A DNA stretch of 64,000 nucleotides from Caryophanales bacterium UBA5729 (GCA_002419505.1 DIGF01000035.1:75162-139161); one strand, 5' to 3'. Counted from the stretch's first letter, positions 51,853-61,737 are shown. Numbers and translations are program-made. The notes: generated by a model from the letters alone, not told the origin.

Positions 51853-53424
51853 TTAACAATTTTCACTTACTATTTTTATATTATTTAGTGGTTTTGTCTC
51901 AATATTCTTATGTTTGATGATGTAATCAATTATCAGTTCCGTTATATCAAAAGGTATCTGTCTAACAATTTTTAAATCCTTAAACTCAAGAAAATCTCCA
52001 CCGCCTGAAGCGCGGTAATTATTAACAACCAAAGTAAACTTTTGGTCAGGCAAAATTTCTTTGTTTTGATATTTCAATTCCTCTATCCGACTCCCAAAAT
52101 CTTTATCGATATTTATCGTATAATCAATTCCTTCGTACATATCATAATTGTAGTGTTGAACTTTAGGATACTGGTATTTTTCGTTGATTTTAATTTGATT
52201 GTTTTCACAAATAAAATACTCGGAATTTTTTTCTAGGATTTCTTTTAATATTTTTCCATTAATCTCAAGTACAGTTAGAGTGTTCGCGTAAATGTAAGTG
52301 GAAAGAACATTCCTTACTGTGATGTTTTTTGAAAAACCGGTAACTTCATTTGGTAAAGATGTAGCTGATATCATTGCTTTAGAGTATTCAAACTGAACTT
52401 TGTTAATAAAAGTAACTATCGGATGTTTGTTTAACCTAGCCTTGAACATATCTTTTACTTCGAGATTATCGTAAATAACATTACCAATTACCTGGTCCAG
52501 GAATATCTGACACTGTTCTTCAATATCTTTAACAACGCAATAAGTTTTTTTATCTGGCAAGTAGTCTTTACTTAACAAAAGTTCTGCTTTTTTATTATTT
52601 ACAGTCCACTTATTATCAAAGGTGAATTCGATATCAATTTTTCCGACCATTTCAGCTCTAGATCCTGATTGAACTATGATTTTATTTTCAATTACTTCAG
52701 CAATCTTACGATGTTGATGAGCGCTGATAAACACATCAATTTCAGGTATGTTTTCAATCATTTGCGAACCTAGATTTTCACCGGTGTCAATGATGTAAGG
52801 CTGTTTAGTATGGATATCTCGTTCAAATCCTCCATGATAAGCAACAACAATTAAATCAGCTTCTTCCTTAATGGTTTTAATATATTCTTTTAAAGACTCA
52901 TATGCATTGATAAAAACCAGATCTTTAATATAGGCAGGATTTTCCCAATTGGGAATATATTGTGTTGTCAAGCCAATAATCGCTATTTTCGGGCCATTAT
53001 TTAATTTAACGATATCATAGGCTTTTTTGAATAATAAAGTATCATCATTCTTATAAATATTTCCACAGAGAGTTTTAGCCTGCAAATTATTAGTGAAGTC
53101 AAGCAAATAATCCAATCCATAGTTAAAATCATGATTACCAGGAATAAAATAATCATAGCCAATATGGTTCATCACATCAGCAACTGGATTAGAGTATTTA
53201 TTGCGGTTTAGTTGATGAAAGTACATCAAAGGACTGCCTTGAAGAATATCACCCAAGTCTATGACAACCGTGTTTTTATTTCGCATTTTCTTAATAATTG
53301 TACTTGCATGTGACATTCCGTAATCTATTTCGCGATTATCAGCGTAGTTTATAGGTAATACATGACCGTGAATGTCGGTTGTGGTTAAAATGCGGAAAGT
53401 GCTTTTTTTCTTCATAAGTAGCAT
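51853..53424 (-). CDS. Cytosolic 5'-nucleotidase / 2',3'-cyclic nucleotide phosphodiesterase family protein
   Basis: This 523-residue metallophosphatase has TTTDIHGHVLP (about 14-24), IDLGDILQGSP (about 54-64), IPGNHDFNYG (about 94-103), AYHGGFERD and SAHQHRK (about 234-240), plus the C-terminal nucleotidase domain with VNNYRASGGGDF (about 473-484). No signal peptide is present, unlike secreted UshA/YfkN types, so it acts inside. Product nucleosides could supply the neighbouring purine operon. It is divergent from the PhnD-type gene. The ATG at 53422-53424 is 6 bases from GGAG. Confidence 0.9.
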   Translation of the reverse strand: MLLMKKKSTFRILTTTDIHGHVLPINYADNREIDYGMSHASTIIKKMRNKNTVVIDLGDILQGSPLMYFHQLNRNKYSNPVADVMNHIGYDYFIPGNHDFNYGLDYLLDFTNNLQAKTLCGNIYKNDDTLLFKKAYDIVKLNNGPKIAIIGLTTQYIPNWENPAYIKDLVFINAYESLKEYIKTIKEEADLIVVAYHGGFERDIHTKQPYIIDTGENLGSQMIENIPEIDVFISAHQHRKIAEVIENKIIVQSGSRAEMVGKIDIEFTFDNKWTVNNKKAELLLSKDYLPDKKTYCVVKDIEEQCQIFLDQVIGNVIYDNLEVKDMFKARLNKHPIVTFINKVQFEYSKAMISATSLPNEVTGFSKNITVRNVLSTYIYANTLTVLEINGKILKEILEKNSEYFICENNQIKINEKYQYPKVQHYNYDMYEGIDYTINIDKDFGSRIEELKYQNKEILPDQKFTLVVNNYRASGGGDFLEFKDLKIVRQIPFDITELIIDYIIKHKNIETKPLNNIKIVSENC

Positions 53425-53540
53425 AACTTTCTCCTTATATTTATTTTACAACATTTTTATATTTTTTTTTATTTTTTTTGTTTCAATCTTATTTTTTTGT
53501 AGTAGAATATAAATATATAAAAAAAGGGGGAATTAATTAA

Positions 53541-54464
53541 ATGAAAAAAGTTTTAACTGTTTTATTTGTTTTGGTGTTCACTTTTGTTTTGGTTGCTTGT
53601 GGTGGAAAGACTACAGAAAAAAATTATGTGAATCCAACAACTTTAGAAGTTCAGCTAATACCTTCTAGAGATGCTGCCGTTTTAAATCTTCAAAGACAAC
53701 CACTTGAAGATATGTTAGAAGCTGAACTTGGCATGCCAGTTAATGTTACTGTCGCTACAGACTACAACGCTCTAATTGAAGCAATGAAATCTGAACAAGT
53801 TCATGTTGGTTTACTTGCTACTGCTTCATATGTTCTAGCTCATGCAGAAGGTGCTGCAGAAGTTATTCTTAAATCACTTCGTTATGACGTTGATGACCTT
53901 GGAAACCTTCTTACTGATCAACCATTAGTTGATGGTTACAAATCACAATTAGTAGTTGGTCTTAACTCTGGTATTACATCTATCGCTGATTTAGAAGGCA
54001 AAACTATTGCTATTGCTTCATTTACATCTACTTCAGGTTTCGTTTGGCCAGCTAATTTATTAGCAGATAATGATCTTGATCCAATGAATGATGTTACATG
54101 GACTAATGCTGGTGGACATGATGCCGCTATCCTAGCTGTATATAATGGCCAAGCAGATGCTGCATTCACATTCAAAGATGCAAGAACATTAGTTGAAAAT
54201 GATTATCCAGATGTTTATGACAAAGTCATATTTGTTGCTAACACTGAAAGTATTCCAAATGATACTATTTCTGTGATTCCAAATTTACATCCTGATTTAA
54301 TAGCAAAAGTTAAAGCAGCTTTTATCGCTATATCTCAAACTGAAGCTGGATTAGAAATCATTAGAGCCGTATATAATCATGAAGGTTATGCTGTAGCTAC
54401 AGATGATGAATATGATATCGTAAGAACTTATCTCGCTAGACAAGAGGATTGGGAATTTAACTAA
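53541..54464 (+). CDS. phnD: PhnD-type phosphate/phosphonate ABC solute-binding lipoprotein
   Basis: This 307-residue protein has the lipoprotein leader ending FTFVLVAC (Cys 20). Family features are VQLIPSRDAAVL, LNSGITSIADLEGKTIAIAS (about 137-156), SGFVWPANLL and DAAILAVYNGQADAAF. The group binds phosphonates, phosphite or phosphate; the conserved anion site suggests a phospho-compound. Directly divergent from the 5'-nucleotidase, so transport of a nucleotide-like or phosphate ester is possible but unproven. RBS GGGGG, then 10 bases. Confidence 0.9.
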   Translation: MKKVLTVLFVLVFTFVLVACGGKTTEKNYVNPTTLEVQLIPSRDAAVLNLQRQPLEDMLEAELGMPVNVTVATDYNALIEAMKSEQVHVGLLATASYVLAHAEGAAEVILKSLRYDVDDLGNLLTDQPLVDGYKSQLVVGLNSGITSIADLEGKTIAIASFTSTSGFVWPANLLADNDLDPMNDVTWTNAGGHDAAILAVYNGQADAAFTFKDARTLVENDYPDVYDKVIFVANTESIPNDTISVIPNLHPDLIAKVKAAFIAISQTEAGLEIIRAVYNHEGYAVATDDEYDIVRTYLARQEDWEFN

Positions 54465-54482
54465 AATTCATTGATTTTACTG

Positions 54483-54508
54483 AATAGCCACCTACTTGGT
54501 GGCTATTA
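54483..54508 (+). terminator. Hairpin between phnD-type and phnC-type genes
   Basis: AATAGCCACC and GGTGGCTATT pair across a 5-base loop. A T-rich run is lacking, so it may act as mRNA processing or partial attenuation that yields more binding protein than the other subunits. Confidence 0.6.
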
Positions 54509-54525
54509 TATTAAGGAGAACTTCT

Positions 54526-55413
54526 ATGATCAAATTTGTAAATGTAAATAAAACTTATCCGAATGGAACTGTCGCTTTAATTGATATTAATTTAGAGATT
54601 TCAGAAGGTGAGTTTGTAGCTATATTAGGTCTTTCTGGTGCTGGAAAATCGACAATGCTTAGAACTTTGAATCAAATAATAGATGTTACTTCCGGTAATA
54701 TCTATTTTAACAACGTTGATATCAATACCTATGAAATGTTTGGGGATAATGTCGAAAAGGAAATCGCAAGACAAAAAGCTCTAAATCCAGAATTTGATGA
54801 AACAAAACTTAATCTTCAAGTGATTGATATTACCAAGGTTAAAGGGAGAAAACTTCGCAAGATGCGCTCTAATATTGGAATGATTTTCCAAAATTTTAAT
54901 ATCATTAAAAGAATGTCAGTGATTCAAAATGTGCTCTCTGGGAGAATCTCCTATAATCCTACTTGGAGAACAATTCTCGGTTTATTTCCTAAGAAGGATC
55001 GAGAAATAGCTCTTGAAGCTTTAGATAGAGTTGATATTCTTGAAAAAACATATCATCGAGCTAGCGATCTATCTGGGGGACAAATGCAAAGAGTTGCAAT
55101 CGCAAGATCTTTGGCTCAAAACGCTAAAATATTACTAGCTGATGAACCAGTCGCATCTTTAGACCCAATCACAACTTTTGAAGTAATGAGATTTTTAAAG
55201 AAAATTTGTAATGAAGATGGAATCACGATGATTGCCAATCTTCATCATGTTGATTTAGCTTTGGAATATGCCACTAGAATCGTTGGCGTCAGAGAAGGAA
55301 GGATTGTCTATGACATCCAGGTAAAGGATAAGGATGATAAACAAATAATTAGAGATCTTGAACTAGTTTACGGAAGATCTTTATCTCACGATGATTTTGT
55401 TGGAGACGACTAA
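54526..55413 (+). CDS. phnC: PhnC-type ABC transporter ATP-binding protein
   Basis: This 295-residue ATPase has Walker A GLSGAGKST (about 35-43), Q-loop MIFQNFN, signature LSGGQMQRV (about 180-188), Walker B ILLADEP (about 203-209) and HHVD. Compared with the usual family of about 250 residues it carries an insert of about 35 residues between Walker A and the Q-loop (NVDINTYEMFGDNVEKE). ATG at 54526 follows AAGGAG; an upstream TTG-type frame is discarded. It precedes two permeases with no gap. Confidence 0.93.
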   Translation: MIKFVNVNKTYPNGTVALIDINLEISEGEFVAILGLSGAGKSTMLRTLNQIIDVTSGNIYFNNVDINTYEMFGDNVEKEIARQKALNPEFDETKLNLQVIDITKVKGRKLRKMRSNIGMIFQNFNIIKRMSVIQNVLSGRISYNPTWRTILGLFPKKDREIALEALDRVDILEKTYHRASDLSGGQMQRVAIARSLAQNAKILLADEPVASLDPITTFEVMRFLKKICNEDGITMIANLHHVDLALEYATRIVGVREGRIVYDIQVKDKDDKQIIRDLELVYGRSLSHDDFVGDD

Positions 55414-56207
55414 TGAATCCGGAATTAATAAAAAAACTGCCGAAAAAACCGAGTAAGATTAAATTTTATTCTACTATTGGTTTAGTTGCGGCGATTATTA
55501 TCAGTAGCGCCTTATTCTCTGGATTCAGTTTCTTAGACATTATTAGAAATTTAAAATTTGCATTTAGATTGATTGATTCAATGTTTTTTCCACCCGCTTG
55601 GAGTTATGCTGATAATGTAATTAAGCCATTATTACAGACGATTCAAATGGCAATCGCCGGTTCTTTTATAGGAGCTGTTTTCGCTTTTCCTGCTGCACTT
55701 TTAGCAGCGAACAATTTTATCAAAATCAAGTGGTTGAATACTTCAGTAAGATTGTTTTTAAACTTCTTCAGAACTATTCCTGCACTTGTTTTAGCATCTT
55801 TATTTGTTGCTATATTTGGAATTGGTAGCTTCGCTGGTATTGTTGCTTTATCAATCTTCTCTTTCGGGTTAATTTCAAAAATGACTTATGAGTCGATTGA
55901 AGCCATTGATTTTGGTCAGGTTGAAGCTATTATTTCTTTAGGCGGAAATAAATTTAATATTTTCCGTTATGCTATTTTGCCACAAGTTTTACCTCAATAT
56001 ATGTCCTATACCTTATATGCTTTTGAAGTAAATGTTAGAGCAGCTGCTGTTTTAGGATACGTGGGTGCAGGTGGTATCGGACAAACATATCAAATATGGT
56101 TAGATTTACGCAGATTTGATCGCGTAGGGATAATTATCATTATCTCTTTCTTGGCTGTCTTGATTATTGACTTCATTTCTAGCAGCATAAGAAGGAGGTT
56201 GGTATAA
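55413..56207 (+). CDS. phnE: PhnE-type ABC permease 1
   Basis: This 264-residue permease has about five to six membrane segments and the ABC permease loop EAIDFGQVEAIISLGGNKFN (about 166-185). Start overlaps the ATPase stop by one base (TAATG). It forms a heterodimer with the next gene. Confidence 0.92.
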   Translation: MNPELIKKLPKKPSKIKFYSTIGLVAAIIISSALFSGFSFLDIIRNLKFAFRLIDSMFFPPAWSYADNVIKPLLQTIQMAIAGSFIGAVFAFPAALLAANNFIKIKWLNTSVRLFLNFFRTIPALVLASLFVAIFGIGSFAGIVALSIFSFGLISKMTYESIEAIDFGQVEAIISLGGNKFNIFRYAILPQVLPQYMSYTLYAFEVNVRAAAVLGYVGAGGIGQTYQIWLDLRRFDRVGIIIIISFLAVLIIDFISSSIRRRLV

Positions 56208-57010
56208 TGACTACTTATAGTAAACCGCTTCCAGTCAAGCCAAAAGCTAATTCAATCAAAAAAACCTTAATTTTCATAATAGTAATATCATTAATCATTT
56301 GGGGATTTGATGGTCTAAACTATAATGGCATCATGCCTTCTGCAAGCGGAACAATAATCGGAATGTGGAATGGAATAATCCATCCTGACATAGATTATTT
56401 GACTAATTGGACTGTAGACGGATTACCTTATGCAATTGTAGAGACTATTGCCATTGCCATCAGCGGAACTTTCGTATCAGGTATTTTAGCAATCCCTTTC
56501 GCTCTTTTTGCTTCAGAGAATATCGTTGGTAAAAGAGTTTCTAAAATCGGAAAGTTTATCATCACGATGATTAGAACTTTTCCTGAATTGATTCTAGCGC
56601 TAATTTTTATCGGAATCGTTGGGCCAGGCGCGCCAGCGGGAATTTTAGCCTTAGGTATACATTCAATCGGTATGCTCGGAAAACTATATTCCGAATCAAT
56701 TGAAAGTATGGATATCGGAGTAAAAGAAGCTTTAGAGTCTTGTGGTGGAAACAGCATGGAAGTTTTATTTAGAGCTGTTATACCTCAAGTAGCTCCTGAA
56801 TTTTTAAGTTATACATTATTTAGATTTGAAATCAATATGCGTGCTGCAGCAACTCTAGGTTTAGTGGGCGCAGGAGGTATCGGTGCACCTTTGATTTTTG
56901 CAATTAGAGGCCGTTTCTGGGAGAGAGCCGGTATAATCGTTATCGTTTTAATTATAACAGTAACAATTATCGACATAATATCCGGTAAAATAAGAAAGAA
57001 ATTAGTTTAA
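56207..57010 (+). CDS. phnE: PhnE-type ABC permease 2
   Basis: This 267-residue permease has similar layout to the preceding gene, with loop ESMDIGVKEALESCGGN (about 165-181) and conserved NMRAAATLGLVGAGGIG (about 209-225). The N-terminal helix differs from permease 1, supporting hetero-oligomers. It ends at a strong terminator. Confidence 0.92.
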   Translation: MTTYSKPLPVKPKANSIKKTLIFIIVISLIIWGFDGLNYNGIMPSASGTIIGMWNGIIHPDIDYLTNWTVDGLPYAIVETIAIAISGTFVSGILAIPFALFASENIVGKRVSKIGKFIITMIRTFPELILALIFIGIVGPGAPAGILALGIHSIGMLGKLYSESIESMDIGVKEALESCGGNSMEVLFRAVIPQVAPEFLSYTLFRFEINMRAAATLGLVGAGGIGAPLIFAIRGRFWERAGIIVIVLIITVTIIDIISGKIRKKLV

Positions 57011-57018
57011 CAAAGAAT

Positions 57019-57056
57019 AAAACCCTGTTTAAGCCTAAGCTTTGACAGGGTTTTTT
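57019..57056. terminator. Bidirectional terminator between phnE-type and fbp genes
   Basis: AAAACCCTGT and ACAGGGTTTT pair around a loop of about 17 bases, with T-runs on both strands, separating the convergent genes. Confidence 0.8.
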
Positions 57057-59012
57057 CTATTTTTTCTCAGTAATGGTACCTGAACGGTATGCATCTAGCA
57101 ACTCTAGCAAATCGCTAATAATATCCTTAATTTCTTCACCTTTATTGGTGTCGTAAATATAGGTTCTTCTGGTATTAAGTTCTTCTGAACGTGTTACCGA
57201 AACTATATCTGCTTCAGCTTCAATAAGTTTTTGATAATTCTCAAAGCGTTCATGAGATACTAAGAAATAAGCATGCGAGTCACTGATTAAGCTATAGCCA
57301 CCAATGCTGGTTTTATTTGAATACTCTTTGCTCATACCGCCATCAATACTATAAATTCGTTTATTAGCTAAAACTACTTGCTCGCCCTTAGTAATGTCTA
57401 AAGGAACATGTCCGTTAATAATCTTAGATTTTTTGAAATCTAAACCAAATTCATCATAAATCATTTTTAATACATCTTCTTCAAGACGAAGTATAAAATA
57501 CGGATTGTTGATCTCTTTATGAGTTTTCTTTTCCGCAATAAAGTATCTTTCAAAGGTTTTCATAGAGTGCTTGCCAAATAATGGTGAAACTCCGCTTTGC
57601 CAAAGAATATAAAAGAAATCTTTATCGTAATTATCTTTATCATAGCGATTTAAAAAAGCACTTCTGACAAGGCGATCATAAACATCAAATAATGCTCTAC
57701 CATAATATTCCTTACCATTGATAACCTGAACGGCAAATTTTCTATCTTCGGTTAAAGGAATTGCTGCATGGAAAAGCAAATTGCCATTATATTTTAAATA
57801 CATACTGCCTTTTTGCATCATATATCTTGCGTGTTTTTGCAACATTTCATTATGTAAAAACAGCTGAGTAAGATGATTTATTACTTCTTCTTCATCTTTA
57901 TTTAAAACAAAAGGTCTTCTTGGATTGACAGTCGGGAAATTTTGGTCTAAAAGTTTATACTCAACTCCATCAATAATCACAGTTCCTGCTTCATAATTGA
58001 TTTTATCCAATAAAAGTCGATCTTCTAAATTAAAATTGGGTTTTCTGTTAATTAACTCATGTTCAAGTTTAAATTGGATAATCGTAATCGCTTTATGAAT
58101 TCTACCGATAAAAGACAAATCTTCCGCTTTGTTGTAATTAATATTATAACCCTTAGGAATAAACAAACTACAGTCATCCTTCTTGTAGTACTTTTCCGCT
58201 AAACGAGCTAAAGGAATTAAATTAATGCCGTAACCGTCTTCAAAGCAGTCGAGGTTGTTATATCTAGCAGCGATTCTAATAACATTCGCTACCATTACTC
58301 TTGAGCCACTAGCAGCGCCTAAGAATGATATATCATGATTACCCCATTGAATATCTACGTTTTCCATATTAATTAATTTTTCCATGATTAAATGCGGTTT
58401 AGGACCACGATCAAAAATATCTCCCACAATATGAAGCTGATCAATTGCGAGTTTTCGAATAAACCTAGATAATTCTAGAATAAATTTGCTTTCTCTCTTG
58501 GTTAAAAATATCGCATCTATGATTGCGCTATAATAACGTTCTTTATCTTCATGAGAACTCGATTCATAAATCAACTCTTGAATTACATATGAGAATTCCT
58601 CAGGAAGAGATTTTCTAACCTTGCTTTTTGTATACTTAGTCACAATCTCTTTGGCAAGTTTGATCATGTTATAAAGCAATTGATGGATAAGGTTTTGAAA
58701 ATTTTCGCCGTTAAGTTTTTGTTTGTATTTATTTAGCATGTCAGTAGGGTAGTAAATAAAAAATGCTAAACGGTTTTTCTCCGCTTCAGATAGATTTGAA
58801 AATAATAAATCTATTTTTTCTTTGATGATTCCTGAAGCATTTTTTAAATAGTGATTAAAAGCATCATATTCACCATGGATATCGGTAATGAAGATTTCAG
58901 TACCTTTTGGTAAATTTAAAATTGCATTTAAATTGATTAATTCAGATGCAACTGCCTGTATTGTGGGATATTCCTTGCTTAAAATCTCTAAATACTTGTT
59001 TTGATATGGCAT
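57057..59012 (-). CDS. fbp: Class III fructose-1,6-bisphosphatase
   Basis: This 651-residue enzyme is of the Firmicute class III type. It has phosphoesterase motifs ITDIHGEYDAF (about 42-52), IVGDIFDRGPKPH (about 195-207), WGNHDISF (about 223-230) and the C-terminal NGHVPL. It performs the reverse of phosphofructokinase in gluconeogenesis, a useful step when growing on sugar acids or purines. Length is usual for the family. AGGAGG precedes the ATG. It is cotranscribed with the DUF819 gene 15 bases upstream. Confidence 0.95.
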   Translation of the reverse strand: MPYQNKYLEILSKEYPTIQAVASELINLNAILNLPKGTEIFITDIHGEYDAFNHYLKNASGIIKEKIDLLFSNLSEAEKNRLAFFIYYPTDMLNKYKQKLNGENFQNLIHQLLYNMIKLAKEIVTKYTKSKVRKSLPEEFSYVIQELIYESSSHEDKERYYSAIIDAIFLTKRESKFILELSRFIRKLAIDQLHIVGDIFDRGPKPHLIMEKLINMENVDIQWGNHDISFLGAASGSRVMVANVIRIAARYNNLDCFEDGYGINLIPLARLAEKYYKKDDCSLFIPKGYNINYNKAEDLSFIGRIHKAITIIQFKLEHELINRKPNFNLEDRLLLDKINYEAGTVIIDGVEYKLLDQNFPTVNPRRPFVLNKDEEEVINHLTQLFLHNEMLQKHARYMMQKGSMYLKYNGNLLFHAAIPLTEDRKFAVQVINGKEYYGRALFDVYDRLVRSAFLNRYDKDNYDKDFFYILWQSGVSPLFGKHSMKTFERYFIAEKKTHKEINNPYFILRLEEDVLKMIYDEFGLDFKKSKIINGHVPLDITKGEQVVLANKRIYSIDGGMSKEYSNKTSIGGYSLISDSHAYFLVSHERFENYQKLIEAEADIVSVTRSEELNTRRTYIYDTNKGEEIKDIISDLLELLDAYRSGTITEKK

Positions 59013-59027
59013 AGTTTCCTCCTATTT

Positions 59028-60212
59028 TTACAACATGAAAAGCAGACCTAATAATACTCCTAAAAAGGTTCCAATTGCATACCCGACCGATCCAACGATT
59101 AAGCCTGGAACTGTTAAACTATCATTCTTAATTTGCTTGGTAATTGCCGGTACAAAAGCTGGCCCATAAATTCCTGCAGTTGAACAAACTAAGATACAAT
59201 CTGCGTCAATGTCAAAGAAACTTGAAATAAAAACATTGAGCGCAAAGGCCCCGACTGTAATAACAGCATAAAGAATTAACAACTTGCTGAAATCGCCAGT
59301 AAGATCATTGAAGTTGACTGAAGATGCAATTGCGAATGAAAATACAAGAATTAAATAATGGCCTAATACATTTGTACCTTTGGTTTCACGTATGCTCTTT
59401 TTAAATGATGCGATGATTCCAAAAATCGTTACCCCAATTAACAGCGCAGGAACTAAAGCGTCGAACATTCTTCCCTGTTGGCTGCCCTGAATAACCCAGA
59501 TAATAACCCCGATTAAAGCGCTTATTATGGCCATTAACACAGCGTATATAAAAGCGATAACTAAGGATTTATTGGTCTTAAAATCCTTTAAGTTAAACTC
59601 TTCTTGATTTAACATTTCTGAGCTTTCTTTTAAGTATGAATCAGTTTTTTTCTTTTTGATGATTTTATGTAATAAAGGTTTTGCAAGAGTAAGTAAAAAT
59701 ACATAGAATACAGCCCCAATGATTATATCAGATAAATTCGCTAAGGCTATTAGGTTAGAATCTAAGCCAAAGATATTAGTTATGGCATTAAGGTTTGGCG
59801 TTCCTCCGGTATATAATCCGATAGCGGCTGCTGAAAAAACAGCACCGTTATCAATGTTTTTCGCATAAGTGTAAAAGACAATTGCAGTCACAACTACGAC
59901 ACTGATAATTAAAATCAAAAAAGATTTAATTACCATTTTCGAAAGCTTTTTTGCCTCTTTTAAATTAGAGCTAAATAACAATAGCGGTATCCCAATCCCA
60001 ATTGCTGAAAAAGAAATAATTTCTCCTGCATCTTGATTTAGGATAATATTTACATCAACTAGGGTTAACAAAAAAAGCACTAAAGCAACGATTAAGCCTA
60101 GTAGATAAGCCATGCCGATAGTTCCGACCATCTTAGTCAATTTAAATTCTTTAAACCTGATAATCAAATAAGGAATAATCAATATTGCTGCAACCTGTAA
60201 AAATATAATCAT
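59028..60212 (-). CDS. DUF819 family membrane protein
   Basis: This 394-residue protein has about 10-11 membrane segments and the DUF819 (YjcL) pattern: GIGIPLLLFSSNLK (about 74-87), GLYTGGTPNLNAITN (about 131-145) and IYGPAFVPAI (about 349-358). The family resembles transporters and is uncharacterised. The ATG at 60210-60212 has AAAGGA 8 bases before; it starts after the acetyltransferase stop with a two-base overlap-free gap. Confidence 0.85.
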   Translation of the reverse strand: MIIFLQVAAILIIPYLIIRFKEFKLTKMVGTIGMAYLLGLIVALVLFLLTLVDVNIILNQDAGEIISFSAIGIGIPLLLFSSNLKEAKKLSKMVIKSFLILIISVVVVTAIVFYTYAKNIDNGAVFSAAAIGLYTGGTPNLNAITNIFGLDSNLIALANLSDIIIGAVFYVFLLTLAKPLLHKIIKKKKTDSYLKESSEMLNQEEFNLKDFKTNKSLVIAFIYAVLMAIISALIGVIIWVIQGSQQGRMFDALVPALLIGVTIFGIIASFKKSIRETKGTNVLGHYLILVFSFAIASSVNFNDLTGDFSKLLILYAVITVGAFALNVFISSFFDIDADCILVCSTAGIYGPAFVPAITKQIKNDSLTVPGLIVGSVGYAIGTFLGVLLGLLFML

Positions 60213-60213
60213 C

Positions 60214-61305
60214 TTAAATTTCCTTTCCATATATGCGATATATTTTTGAAATTTCAGCACCGAACTTTTCCATAGCTTTAAATGGTTTCAGGTTGTTTTC
60301 CATCATAGTTCCGGCTTCAAAAGCTGTTATTCCAAGTTCTTCAAAACTATCGTAAACTTTTTTGTATAGATAACCGATTAGACCGCTATTTTGATATTTT
60401 GGCACAACATATTGCATTAAACCACGTGAACGATTGATATGTCTTAATGGCCTTAATAGTTTTAATAGTTTAATTCTACCTTTGGTCTTCTTGAATATCT
60501 GATTATAATCTAATAAGCAAAAAACAAACCCGATTGGTTCTTTGCTTTCTTTTTCTCTGGCAATTAAAATAATCTTCGGTTCAAGAAAAAACTTAAGGTT
60601 TTTCGCTACTGCTTTTATCACTTCAATTGAAGGTGCAGATTGATAAATTTCTTCAGTAGTCGCGCTTTCTAAAATTTTATGAACATCTAGAATCTCATTA
60701 TCAATATCTTGAAGATTTATCGGACTAACTTCAATATTGAATCTTCGATCAAAAAACTTGGCTAAAGTGTTTAATTTCTTAACATTTTCATCAGTTTTTT
60801 TAAGCTCTAAAGAAAAAGTGTCATGAGCCTTTATATAGCCGTAATTTTCAAACAAGCTTTGATAATAAGAATAATTATATGAAGTGAATATTACTGGATC
60901 GTCCTCAAAACCTTTTATTAGAACACCGCGTCTGTTATCAGGGTCATAAGGGGCATAAGTGCCTTCGCTATAAGTCACATTAAGGCTTTTCATATCCTCT
61001 TCCATATAAGAAAATAAAGCATTAAAAACAGCTTGATTATCGTAACAATCTAGATAAGAAAAATAACAAACTTCGATATCTAGCTTATCGTTATAAGCAA
61101 AGACATATAATAGTCTACCTAAAACGATATCTCCTTCTAAAAAGAGCAAAGCTTTATATGTTTTATCTTTAAGTATCAACTTTTTTAATTCTCTTTTTAA
61201 AATATAAAAAACAGGATATACATAGTGTTTGCAATCTTTGTATAAATCCCTAACAAAATAGACAAAAGCATCTAGTTGCTTCATATTATTAACTTCTTTG
61301 ACCAC
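60214..61305 (-). CDS. GNAT-fold acetyltransferase-like protein
   Basis: This 363-residue protein matches the general layout of a large acyltransferase group: a first half with YSEGTYAPYDPDNRRGVLIKGF (about 103-124) and a C-terminal GNAT-like domain with ESKEPIGFVFCLLDYNQ (about 252) and VVPKYQNSGLIGYLYKKVYDSF (about 297-318). Family members are annotated as uncharacterised N-acetyltransferases; substrate unknown. A GTG start (61303-61305) follows GGAGG and seems more likely than a later ATG. It precedes DUF819 and fbp. Confidence 0.78.
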   Translation of the reverse strand: MVKEVNNMKQLDAFVYFVRDLYKDCKHYVYPVFYILKRELKKLILKDKTYKALLFLEGDIVLGRLLYVFAYNDKLDIEVCYFSYLDCYDNQAVFNALFSYMEEDMKSLNVTYSEGTYAPYDPDNRRGVLIKGFEDDPVIFTSYNYSYYQSLFENYGYIKAHDTFSLELKKTDENVKKLNTLAKFFDRRFNIEVSPINLQDIDNEILDVHKILESATTEEIYQSAPSIEVIKAVAKNLKFFLEPKIILIAREKESKEPIGFVFCLLDYNQIFKKTKGRIKLLKLLRPLRHINRSRGLMQYVVPKYQNSGLIGYLYKKVYDSFEELGITAFEAGTMMENNLKPFKAMEKFGAEISKIYRIYGKEI

Positions 61306-61377
61306 AGTAACCTCCAAGGTGTTATTTGCTATGTTCTTATTTTATCAAATATCGAAAAAATAAACAATAAACAAAAG

Positions 61378-61405
61378 AAAAAGCATCTACACTTAAGATG
61401 CCTTT
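61378..61405 (-). terminator. Terminator after the ferritin-like gene
   Basis: AAAGGCATCT pairs with AGATGCTTTT, loop of 7 bases, followed by T-rich sequence on the minus strand. Confidence 0.75.
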
Positions 61406-61419
61406 ATCTATCGCTCTTA

Positions 61420-61707
61420 TTAATGATGATGACCGGCAATTGGACCCTTTTTAAATAGATTATCCTTTAATTCTTCATCTAGGACAGGCAATTTTCTTCT
61501 TAACCATTCTAAAGTCATCGCTGCATGTTCAACTTCCTCATCGCGATTGTGAATTAAAATCGCCTTAAGATCTTCATCCTTAGTTACATTCACTCTTTGA
61601 TTGTACCAATCAATCGCTTCAAACTCTTCAATTAATGATTTAATAGCTCGAGTTATATCTTTAGTATCGTCATCGAGCAGTTCATAGGGTTCATGATATT
61701 GATTCAT
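61420..61707 (-). CDS. Encapsulated-ferritin-like protein (EncFtn family)
   Basis: This 95-residue protein has the EncFtn signature: EEFEAIDWYNQRVNVTKDE (about 27-45), then AILIHNRDEEVEHAAMTLEWLRR (about 49-71). These supply the Glu and His ligands of the iron site formed between two chains. Members oxidise iron for storage, normally inside encapsulin shells. The protein ends KKGPIAGHHH, without the encapsulin targeting peptide, and no encapsulin gene is in the window. The ATG at 61705-61707 follows GGAGG. Promoter at 61738-61766. Confidence 0.9.
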   Translation of the reverse strand: MNQYHEPYELLDDDTKDITRAIKSLIEEFEAIDWYNQRVNVTKDEDLKAILIHNRDEEVEHAAMTLEWLRRKLPVLDEELKDNLFKKGPIAGHHH

Positions 61708-61737
61708 AATAAATTCCTCCATTCATAAGATATATAA

